64,000 bases of DNA from Pseudomonas sp. B21-040 (GTDB lineage: Bacteria; Pseudomonadota; Gammaproteobacteria; Pseudomonadales; Pseudomonadaceae), in contig NZ_CP087176.1 of NCBI RefSeq assembly GCF_024748695.1, positions 6,069,501 to 6,133,500 of the forward strand. Reading direction: 5' to 3'. The notes beneath the pieces were generated by a model, which was not told the DNA's origin, did no database searches, and saw only the letters and a program-made list of their open reading frames with translations. Below, one piece after another: positions 57,533-64,000 of the stretch (position 1 is the first letter of the stretch; every line of letters begins with the position of its first letter). The position numbers and the translations under genes were made by a program.

Positions 57533-59959
57533 ATGTCCCGTTTGCTAGACACCCTGTTGCGCCCCAGCTTGCTGGCCGTCGCCATAGCCCTTTGCAGCCC
57601 TTTGGCCAGCTCCCAGCTGATCGCCGCTGAACAGGCCTCCAGCGTTCGCGCCTACAACCTGCCGGCCGCGCCATTGGCCAGCACCCTGAATCAGATCGCC
57701 AGTCAGGCCGGTCTGGCGCTGTCGTTGAACCCATCGCTGGCGGCAGGCAAGACCTCGGCACCGGTGAAGGGCCAGTTCGACGCTCCCGCTGCCTTGCGTG
57801 AAGCCTTGCGCGGCACCGGCCTGCAACTGGAACAAAGCAGCGCCGGCACCTACAGCCTGGTCGCCACGCCCGAGGGCACATTGGCTTTGCCGGAAACTGC
57901 CGTCATCGGCACGCAAAACACCGAAAGCGCCTGGGGCCCGGTAGACGGCTACCTGGCGACTCGCACCGCCGCCGGCACCAAAACCGACACCTCGCTGCTC
58001 GAAGCACCGCGCTCGATTTCGGTCGTCACCCGCGAGCAGATGGACGATCGCAATGTGCAGAATCTCGATGACGCCGTGCGCTACCTGCCCGGCATCACCG
58101 CCAGCAGCTACGGCAGCGACACCCGTGCCGACTGGCTGCGCGTTCGTGGTTTTGAACCGACCCAATTCCTCGATGGCCTGCCACTGCCTAAAGGCACGTA
58201 CGCCACCCCGAAACAGGAAACCTGGAACCTCGATCGCCTGGCCTTGCTGCGCGGCCCGGCTTCCTCGGTGTATGGCCAGACCCCACCGGGTGGCCTGCTG
58301 GACATGGTCAGCCGCCGCCCCACCGCTGAAGACAGCCACGAAATCCAGTTGCAGTACGGCAACTACAACCAGCGCCAGATCAACTTTGCCAGCACCGGCA
58401 AGATCGATGACGAAGGCGAGTTTCTCTACAGCCTCAGTGGTGTGGTGCGCGACAGCGATACGCAGATCGACGACGTCGAGAACAAGCGCTACAACATTGC
58501 GCCGAGCCTGACCTGGAACATCAACGACGACACCCGGTTCACCTTGCTGACCCAGTTCACCCGCGACGATACCGGCATCACCAGCCAGTTCCTGCCGGTG
58601 CAAGGCACTAAAATCGACATGCCGTTCGGCGACATTTCCCATCACAAGAACCTCGGCGATCCTGACTGGGAATTTTACGACCGCACCTACTACGCGCTGG
58701 GTTATGCGTTCGAGCATCGCTTGAACGACGTCTGGCAATTCAGGCAGAACCTGCGTTACACCAAGACGGATCTGTCGTTCCAGGCCGTCACCGTTGGCTC
58801 GTATCCGTTCACCCAGGTTGATGACGCTGGCAATGTGGGTCGCACCACCACCAGTGTCGACGAAGACATCAGCCAGTTCGCCGTGGATAACAACTTCCAG
58901 GCCGACTTCGCCACCGGCGACGTGCGTCACACCGTACTGCTGGGCCTCGATCACCAGCGCAGCAACACCAACTACCTCTCGATCTTCGGCAGCGCGCCGC
59001 CGATCAACGTCAACAACCCGATCCATGGCCTGCCGATCCAGCGTCCGGACCGCTCCACCGCGTTCTACGATTACGATCAGAAGACCTACCAGACCGGCGT
59101 GTACGTGCAGGATCAAATGGCCCTCGACCAATGGCGCCTGACCCTCGGCGGACGTGAGGACTGGGTCCACACGGGCACCAAGTTCTTCAACAAGGGCGAC
59201 GCCACCAACACCGAGCGCGACAAGAACTTCAGCGGCAACGCAGCGATCAGCTATGTGTTCGACTCGGGCTTCGTGCCCTACCTGTCGTACGCCGAATCCT
59301 TCCAGCCAACGACTGGTGCTGCGGCCTCGTCCACCGAATCGTTCAAACCCACCGAAGGCAAACAGTGGGAACTGGGCATCAAGTACCAACCACCGGGCAG
59401 CAACACGCTGTTGACCGCGGCGATCTATGACCTGACCCAGAAAAACGTCTCGGTCACCACCACGGTTGCCGGTACGCCGATCACCAGCCAGACCGGTGAA
59501 GTCAAAGTCAAAGGCCTGGAGCTGGAAGCGGTTTCCGACGTGACCGAAAACCTCAAGTTGATCGCCGCGTACACCCTGGCCAAATCCGAAGTTCAAGATG
59601 GCGACTTCAAGGGCAATCGCCTGCAACTGATGCCTAACCAACAGGCGTCGCTGTGGACTGATTACACCTGGCACAACGGCGTGCTGGACGGTTTCGGCGT
59701 GGGTGGCGGTGTTCGCTACACCGGCAACACCTACGGCGACCAGGCCAACACCGAACTGGGCAAGGCTGACGCCTACACCGTGTTCGATGCGGCGGTTCAT
59801 TACGACCTCGGCCGCCTGGACAACACCCTCAAAGGCGCGTCCCTGCAACTGAACGCCACCAACCTGTTCAACAAGGACTACATCTCCACGTGCGACAGCT
59901 TCTACTGCTACTACGGCGACCAGCGCAGCGTCGTCGCCAGTGCAACTTACAAGTGGTAA
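57533..59959 (+). CDS. TonB-dependent siderophore receptor with signalling (STN) domain
   Basis: 808-aa outer-membrane transporter. A signal peptide (to about residue 32) precedes an STN/secretin domain (about 40-100, YNLPAAPLASTLNQIASQAGLALSLNPSLA) that contacts FecR, then a plug domain (SISVVTREQMDDRNVQNLDDAVRYLPGI; LLRGPASSVYGQTPPGGLLDMVSRRP) and a 22-strand barrel ending in an aromatic residue (SVVASATYKW). AGGAG precedes the ATG. Gene order matches the FiuA ferrichrome receptor (from memory), so a hydroxamate siderophore is the best guess, but substrate cannot be proved here. Expression is expected to depend on the upstream sigma factor. Confidence 0.9.
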   Translation: MSRLLDTLLRPSLLAVAIALCSPLASSQLIAAEQASSVRAYNLPAAPLASTLNQIASQAGLALSLNPSLAAGKTSAPVKGQFDAPAALREALRGTGLQLEQSSAGTYSLVATPEGTLALPETAVIGTQNTESAWGPVDGYLATRTAAGTKTDTSLLEAPRSISVVTREQMDDRNVQNLDDAVRYLPGITASSYGSDTRADWLRVRGFEPTQFLDGLPLPKGTYATPKQETWNLDRLALLRGPASSVYGQTPPGGLLDMVSRRPTAEDSHEIQLQYGNYNQRQINFASTGKIDDEGEFLYSLSGVVRDSDTQIDDVENKRYNIAPSLTWNINDDTRFTLLTQFTRDDTGITSQFLPVQGTKIDMPFGDISHHKNLGDPDWEFYDRTYYALGYAFEHRLNDVWQFRQNLRYTKTDLSFQAVTVGSYPFTQVDDAGNVGRTTTSVDEDISQFAVDNNFQADFATGDVRHTVLLGLDHQRSNTNYLSIFGSAPPINVNNPIHGLPIQRPDRSTAFYDYDQKTYQTGVYVQDQMALDQWRLTLGGREDWVHTGTKFFNKGDATNTERDKNFSGNAAISYVFDSGFVPYLSYAESFQPTTGAAASSTESFKPTEGKQWELGIKYQPPGSNTLLTAAIYDLTQKNVSVTTTVAGTPITSQTGEVKVKGLELEAVSDVTENLKLIAAYTLAKSEVQDGDFKGNRLQLMPNQQASLWTDYTWHNGVLDGFGVGGGVRYTGNTYGDQANTELGKADAYTVFDAAVHYDLGRLDNTLKGASLQLNATNLFNKDYISTCDSFYCYYGDQRSVVASATYKW

Positions 59960-59988
59960 TCGTCTGACCTGACATGCCCCACGGCCAG

Positions 59989-60008
59989 GCCGTCCTCTTC
60001 AGGACGGC
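59989..60008 (+). terminator. Hairpin between the receptor and PepSY genes
   Basis: GCCGTCCT-CTTC-AGGACGGC is an 8-bp stem with a UUCG-like tetraloop (CTTC) followed by TTTGG. The poor T-run suggests partial termination, which would give more receptor than PepSY message. Confidence 0.5.
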
Positions 60009-60032
60009 TTTGGTATTTCTGGAGGTCTGGAA

Positions 60033-61163
60033 ATGAAAAGTAAAACAATTCGTCGCTGGTCGGCTGTCCACACCTGGACCAGCCTGATCTGCACAGTCTT
60101 CCTGCTGATGCTCGCGCTGACCGGCTTGCCGTTGATCTTCCACCACGAGATCGACCACTTGCTGGGCGATGCCCCTGAGCTGAAAGAAATGCCGGCGGAC
60201 ACCCCGCACCTGAATCTGCAGCAGTTGGTTCATGCCGCCGAAAAACATCGCCCCGGCGAGGTGTTGCAGTATTTCGGTTTCGAGGACGATGAACCCAACG
60301 CCGTGCTGACCATCATGGCAGCCACCGCGGGCACCGAGCCGAACTCGTCGCACACCTTCCTGCTCGACGCCCGCACGGGTGAAGCCCTGGAGACGCCATC
60401 GGCCAACGGCGGCTTCATGATGGTGATGCTGCGCCTGCACGTGGACATGTTTGCCGGCCTGCCGGGCAAGTTGCTGCTGGCGTTCATGGGCCTGATGTTT
60501 GTGGTCGCCATCATCTCCGGAACGGTGCTCTATTTGCCGTTCATGCGTCGCTTGACGTTCGCCACCGTGCGCCAGGACAAATCCACTCGTCTGCGCTGGC
60601 TTGATCTGCACAATTTGATCGGCGTGGTCACGCTGACCTGGGCGTTGGTCGTCGGTGTGACGGGCGTTATCAGCGCCTGTGCCGACCTGCTGATTGCCGC
60701 CTGGCGCAACGACAGCCTCAACGCGATGGTCGCGCCGTACCGCGACGCTCCACCGCTGACGCACCTCGCGCCGGCGACTCGCCTGCTCGACATTGCCGAG
60801 GAAGTTGCCCCGGGCATGGCGCCAGACTTCATCGCCTTCCCCGGCACGCGGTTTTCCAGCGAACACCATTACGCGGTGTTCATGAAAGGCAGCACGCACC
60901 TGACGTCGCACCTGCTGACACCGGTGCTGATCGACGCGACCACCCTGCAAGTCACCGCCGTGGCGGAACGGCCGTGGTACATGGACGCCATGGGCATGTC
61001 ACAACCCCTGCATTTCGGCGATTACGGCGGCATGCCGATGAAGATCCTCTGGGCGACCCTCGATGTGCTGACCATCATCGTGCTCGGCAGCGGGGTTTAC
61101 CTGTGGGTGGTGCGGCGCAAAGCGGTAAAACCCGCTCTCGAACGCGAGCAGGTGAACGCATGA
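60033..61163 (+). CDS. PepSY-associated membrane protein (possible iron-siderophore reductase)
   Basis: 376 aa with four transmembrane helices: one near residues 13-35 (HTWTSLICTVFLLMLALTGLPLIF), two in the middle and one near the C-terminus (MKILWATLDVLTIIVLGSGVYLWVV). PepSY-type periplasmic segments lie between. Conserved histidines in and near helices (HTWTS, FHHEIDHLLGD, RLHVDMF, DLHNLIG) resemble heme-binding FoxB/PiuB-type proteins that reduce ferric siderophores in the periplasm. GGAGG precedes the ATG. It follows the receptor gene and overlaps the next by 4 bases. The reductase role is inferred from family and context. Confidence 0.82.
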   Translation: MKSKTIRRWSAVHTWTSLICTVFLLMLALTGLPLIFHHEIDHLLGDAPELKEMPADTPHLNLQQLVHAAEKHRPGEVLQYFGFEDDEPNAVLTIMAATAGTEPNSSHTFLLDARTGEALETPSANGGFMMVMLRLHVDMFAGLPGKLLLAFMGLMFVVAIISGTVLYLPFMRRLTFATVRQDKSTRLRWLDLHNLIGVVTLTWALVVGVTGVISACADLLIAAWRNDSLNAMVAPYRDAPPLTHLAPATRLLDIAEEVAPGMAPDFIAFPGTRFSSEHHYAVFMKGSTHLTSHLLTPVLIDATTLQVTAVAERPWYMDAMGMSQPLHFGDYGGMPMKILWATLDVLTIIVLGSGVYLWVVRRKAVKPALEREQVNA

Positions 61164-61339
61164 AGCCCAGGCAATCAAACTTCTGGAAAGTCTTCGGCAC
61201 GCCGACGGTCATCGCCCTGCTCAGCGCGGCCGGGCTGTTCGCCGCGTTGCTGGGCGATGGCGTGTGGGACGCCTTGAGCTGGCTTGGCCTGGGCGTTCCC
61301 GCTTTTCTCGCGCTGCGCGGCCTGTTGCAACGCCGCTGA
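61160..61339 (+). CDS. Small membrane protein coupled to the PepSY protein
   Basis: 59 aa, MKPRQSNFWKVFGTPTVIALLSAAGL... with two hydrophobic segments (about 12-32 and 38-52). Its ATG overlaps the PepSY stop (ATGA), so the two are co-translated. Similar tiny proteins follow PepSY genes in other pseudomonads (from memory). It may help assemble or stabilise the PepSY protein. Function unknown. Confidence 0.75.
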   Translation: MKPRQSNFWKVFGTPTVIALLSAAGLFAALLGDGVWDALSWLGLGVPAFLALRGLLQRR

Positions 61340-61345
61340 GCTTTT

Positions 61346-61367
61346 ATGGGAGCGAATCCGCTCCCAT
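61346..61367 (+). terminator. Hairpin after the iron-uptake operon
   Basis: ATGGGAGCG-AATC-CGCTCCCAT is a perfect 9-bp stem six bases after the stop of the small membrane protein. No T-run follows, so the terminator call is tentative. Confidence 0.45.
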
Positions 61368-61427
61368 CTTGAGCTAGCGCAACAACGCGCTATGCTGGCC
61401 GACACTGACCCAGACCGAGACGTTGCC

Positions 61428-62057
61428 ATGTCCGCCCCCAGCATGACCCTGTACCACAACGCTTTATCGCCCTTCGTTCGTAAAGTCATGGTGCTGCTGC
61501 ACGAAACCGGTCAGACCGGTCGCGTGGCACTGCAAGATTGCGTGCTCACGCCCGTCAACCCGGACCTGACGCTCAACGAAGACAACCCGCTGGGCAAAAT
61601 CCCGGCCCTGCGCCTGGCCGACGGCAACATCATCCATGACAGCCGGGTGATCCTCGATTACCTCGATCACCAACACGTCGGCAACCCGCTGATCCCGCGC
61701 GAAGGTTCGGCTCGCTGGCGGCGCCTGACCCTGGCCTCTCTGGCCGACGGGATCATGGACGCCTCGGTGATGGTGCGTTATGAACTGGTCCTGCGCGCCC
61801 CGGAGAAACACTGGGACGAGTGGCTGGATGCCCAGCGCGACAAGATTCGTCGCGCATTGGCGCTGCTGGAAAAAGACGCGATTGCCGAGCTGACCTGCCA
61901 TTTCGACGTCGCGGCGATCAGCGTTGCCTGTGCGCTGGGCTACATCGACTTGCGCCATCCGGACCTGGAATGGCGCGAGGCGAACCCGCAATTGGCGGCG
62001 TGGTATTTCGAAGTGAGCCAGCGGCCTTCGATGATCGCGACGATGCCCAAGGTTTAG
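61428..62057 (+). CDS. Glutathione S-transferase family protein
   Basis: 209 aa from ATG 61428 (MSAPSMTLYHNALSPFVRKV); an in-frame ATG at 61392 would add 12 residues. The N-terminal thioredoxin-like domain has LYHNALSPFVRKVMVLLHET, NPLGKIPALRLADGNIIHDSRVILDYLD (cis-Pro and glutathione-binding ED/SR region). An all-helical C-terminal domain follows. The Ser in the N-terminal motif suggests a serine-type GST. Substrate unknown. Its link to the iron genes upstream is positional only. Confidence 0.9.
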   Translation: MSAPSMTLYHNALSPFVRKVMVLLHETGQTGRVALQDCVLTPVNPDLTLNEDNPLGKIPALRLADGNIIHDSRVILDYLDHQHVGNPLIPREGSARWRRLTLASLADGIMDASVMVRYELVLRAPEKHWDEWLDAQRDKIRRALALLEKDAIAELTCHFDVAAISVACALGYIDLRHPDLEWREANPQLAAWYFEVSQRPSMIATMPKV

Positions 62058-62080
62058 ATCTTCGCTGACTGTTCCGGCCT

Positions 62081-62168
62081 CATCGCGAGCAGGTCGAATC
62101 GTCGCACCGTCGCTCCTACAGTTTGATCTTTGCTCCCTGAAGATCCCCTGTAGGAGTGAGCCGGCTCC
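62081..62168. repeat. Divergent REP-related element between GST and creD
   Basis: CATCGCGAGCAGGTCGAATC...CGCTCCTACAG (62081-62121) and CTGTAGGAGTGAGCCGGCTC (62148-62167) share the REP ends but have different cores. It lies in the convergent gap after the GST gene. Confidence 0.6.
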
Positions 62169-62279
62169 GGGCGGCGTTCCGACGATGGCACCACACCTGA
62201 TCTAATGGAAACAGCTCAAAAATCAGCGTCGCCAACACCGCCCCTTCCCGCTGATCCTCCCGTAACCCGATCGACCGGC

Positions 62280-63650
62280 TCATTGCACCGCCCCCAAGTC
62301 AAACTCCAGTGGCTTGGCCGTCTTCTGACCGATCCCGTACCAGTCCAGCTTGCGGGTCAGCACCATGAACACGCCCAGCAACCCGAACAGCAACAACGAG
62401 CCCATCAGCAGCGCATAGTCCTCGGCACTCAACAATACATAGAGCACGCCGTACAACGCCGCCAACCCCGCCGAAAAACTCAAGCCATGGCGCACGCTGC
62501 GCAGCACATGGCAAACATAGAACCCGATCAACAACACACAACAGGCGGACGACAACAGATACGCCAGCGCAAAACCGATGTGCTCCGACAGCGACAGCAG
62601 CAACAGGTAGAAGAAGGCCAATGCCACGCCGACCAATGCATATTGCACCGGGTGCACCGCCAGGCTTTTCAACACTTCGAACAGGAAGAAACCGGCGAAC
62701 GTCAGCACGATGAACAGCAAGGCATATTTGATCGCACGATCACTCTTGAGGTACTGATCCACCGGGTCGATGAAACTCACGCCGAAGCTGCGCCCGTTGT
62801 ACGCCTCGCAACCACCGCCTGACACGCAACTGTTCAGCGCTTCCTGCAAGTTGGTGGAGAAGAACGAGGTCTGCCAGTTGGCGGTGAAACCTTGATCGTT
62901 CACCTCACGCTGGGCCGGCAGAAAATTGCCGATAAAACTTGGATGGGGCCAGTTGGCAGTCAAAGACACCTGGCTGGTTTTCCCGACCGGAAGGACCTGT
63001 AACTGACCAGTGCCCTGCAAACGCAGGTCGAATCCGAAGGCCAGCTCAGTGGCTTGTTTTGCGTCCAGCGCCGGCAGCGTCACGTGCACACCTTCCCCCA
63101 GCCAGCCCACCTGGCTGCCCGGTACGAAGTCCAGAGGCTGGCCGTTCAGGTCCAGTTTCAAGGCGTTTTCGATGCCGCGAATGTCGCTGATACCCACCGC
63201 CAAAAACGGCTGGTCGAACTGGTAATCAGCAAAGTCTTCCTTGATGCCCAATTGCGCCGGAATCGAAAAATGCCCGCTGATGTGGTTGTCCGCATGGAAC
63301 AGGCGCGCCTCGTAAATACCCCGCAAGCGCAGTTCAGTCTGAATCTGGCCATCAAGCTCGAAACGCTCCGGGAGGAAATACAGGCGGCCGCGCTCCAGGC
63401 CGACCTCCTGATAGCGTTGGTTGGTTTTCTGGTTGAGCTTCCAGGTGCGCACCACTTTGCGATAGGGCACCACCATCAACGGCCCGCTCAGTTGTTGGCT
63501 GGTGCTGGAACTGCGGGCGATGTCTTCGAGCACACCGTCGCGCAGTTGCTGGCGGTCCTGGATCACGCCGTTGATCATCAAGAGCGGGATCAGTAACAAC
63601 AGAATCAGAAGGGCAATCGCCCCCAGTTTTAGGGTCAGGCTTCGGTTCAT
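62280..63650 (-). CDS. creD: CreD inner membrane protein
   Basis: 456 aa. A first helix (about 7-28) anchors a large periplasmic domain (to about 300), then five or so transmembrane segments near the C-terminus (YALLFIVLTFAGFFLFEVL, VQYALVGVALAFFYLLLLSL and others). CreD is the most conserved output of the CreBC two-component system and is linked to envelope and beta-lactam responses in pseudomonads. Start MNRSLTLKLGAIALLILLLL has GGGAG before it, buried in a hairpin (63653-63680). creC lies upstream on the same strand. Confidence 0.93.
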   Translation of the reverse strand: MNRSLTLKLGAIALLILLLLIPLLMINGVIQDRQQLRDGVLEDIARSSSTSQQLSGPLMVVPYRKVVRTWKLNQKTNQRYQEVGLERGRLYFLPERFELDGQIQTELRLRGIYEARLFHADNHISGHFSIPAQLGIKEDFADYQFDQPFLAVGISDIRGIENALKLDLNGQPLDFVPGSQVGWLGEGVHVTLPALDAKQATELAFGFDLRLQGTGQLQVLPVGKTSQVSLTANWPHPSFIGNFLPAQREVNDQGFTANWQTSFFSTNLQEALNSCVSGGGCEAYNGRSFGVSFIDPVDQYLKSDRAIKYALLFIVLTFAGFFLFEVLKSLAVHPVQYALVGVALAFFYLLLLSLSEHIGFALAYLLSSACCVLLIGFYVCHVLRSVRHGLSFSAGLAALYGVLYVLLSAEDYALLMGSLLLFGLLGVFMVLTRKLDWYGIGQKTAKPLEFDLGAVQ

Positions 63651-63652
63651 GG

Positions 63653-63680
63653 GACTCTCCCTGTTTGGATGGGGAGAGTC
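63653..63680 (-). promoter_or_regulatory. Hairpin covering the creD Shine-Dalgarno
   Basis: GACTCTCCC and GGGAGAGTC are a perfect 9-bp inverted repeat with a 10-nt loop. On the creD message the second arm contains the GGGAG ribosome site, and the stem ends two bases before the ATG. It could gate translation of creD. Confidence 0.45.
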
Positions 63681-63714
63681 TGGGATGGCTGTGTGGGGGA
63701 TTTATGAGGGGAAT

Positions 63715-63730
63715 GTGGAGATTATGTGGA
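63715..63730 (-). promoter_or_regulatory. CreB-tag-like direct repeat upstream of creD
   Basis: On the minus strand TCCAC-N6-TCCAC differs from the cre/blr tag TTCAC-N6-TTCAC by one base per half and keeps the 11-base period and orientation. A further GTGGG lies two periods away at 63693. It sits 65-80 bases before the creD start. Confidence 0.45.
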
Positions 63731-63743
63731 GACTGGGTCGGCC

Positions 63744-64000
63744 CTAAGCCATGCGCAACGTCACTTCAACCCCACCGTCGACATTGCCGATGCTCAATGT
63801 CCCGCCATGCAACTTGACCACTTCTTCGACAAAATTGAGACCGAGCCCGGTGCTCTTGCGCCCGCTGTCCGGGCGCGGCAATGAGTAGAACCGCTCGCTC
63901 AACCTCGGCAACGCATAGTCGGGAATCGCCTCGGCCTGGTTGAACAGTTTGAACTCGATCTGCTCTCCAACCGGCTCGGCACTGAATCGCAGCAGCCCCT
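63744..64000 (-). CDS. creC: CreC sensor histidine kinase (3' end only)
   Basis: About 85 C-terminal codons are visible; the rest lies beyond the window. Read on the minus strand, the segment shows the end of an HATPase domain: LSERFYSLPRPD, SGRKSTGLGLNFVEEVVKLH (G2 box) and GGTLSIGNVDGGVEVTLRMA before the TAG at 63744-63746. CreC responds to carbon source or envelope state and phosphorylates CreB. Assignment rests on the kinase motif plus creD 93 bases downstream. Confidence 0.85.
   Translation of the reverse strand, partial: GLLRFSAEPVGEQIEFKLFNQAEAIPDYALPRLSERFYSLPRPDSGRKSTGLGLNFVEEVVKLHGGTLSIGNVDGGVEVTLRMA

Noticed and set aside
57545..59848. 767-codon open frame antisense to the TonB-dependent receptor
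   Set aside because: Compositional shadow; the plus-strand receptor is complete with STN, plug and barrel.
11877..62168. REP pairs as a CRISPR array
   Set aside because: The copies are dispersed, inverted and intergenic, with no regular spacing and no cas genes.

Overview
The window is chromosomal DNA from a fluorescent-group Pseudomonas. Gene content, codon use and order point to this: the rpsU-dnaG-rpoD block, an RmcA-type c-di-GMP protein beside rpoD, the dav lysine genes next to a pqq cluster, a bioBFHCD operon, glcB, a FecI/FecR/receptor iron unit and creC/creD, plus many short Pseudomonas REP palindromes. From memory, the order matches the P. putida and P. aeruginosa core chromosome. 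Most of the window is ordinary core genome.

Layout. 0-9.7 kb: partial tsaD, divergent from rpsU-dnaG-rpoD (translation, replication priming, housekeeping sigma factor), then rmcA and a CAU-anticodon tRNA. 9.7-11.3 kb: a small accessory segment with a DUF3077 gene behind a strongly folded leader and an unknown exported protein. It is bracketed by two near-identical 36-nt terminator repeats, the first starting at the tRNA CCA end. 11.4-14.6 kb: an Lrp-type regulator and davB-davA, which convert L-lysine to 5-aminovalerate. 14.6-25 kb: pqqF, pqqA-E, an S9 peptidase, a YqaE protein, a class III aminotransferase and a LysR regulator, mostly serving PQQ cofactor synthesis.

25-38.1 kb: three paralogous long acyl-CoA dehydrogenases, a membrane diguanylate cyclase, a di-heme peroxidase-like protein, a 1.1-kb AT-rich gap, a secreted glycine-run protein of unknown function and a small flagellar-rod-like protein. 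The third dehydrogenase has two PsrA-like boxes upstream. 38.2-42.8 kb: a compact minus-strand biotin operon, bioB-bioF-bioH-bioC-bioD. 42.9-49.4 kb: comF, a ModE regulator, a Tat-exported PhoX phosphatase, srkA, rarD and a GcvR-like ACT protein. 49.9-55.6 kb: glcB, a single-domain response regulator and a coupled pair of cNMP/CBS/DUF294 protein and DnaQ-like exonuclease. 55.8-64 kb: a FecI/FecR/TonB-receptor unit with a PepSY reductase-like protein and a tiny membrane protein, a GST, creD and the 3' end of creC.

The observations most worth following are the tRNA-adjacent cassette with its 16-bp-stem leader, the tandem PsrA boxes, an upstream ORF overlapping pqqA out of frame, and the creC-creD junction, which shows a CreB-tag-like direct repeat and a hairpin covering the creD Shine-Dalgarno. 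I found no CRISPR array, prophage, insertion sequence or classical defence island.
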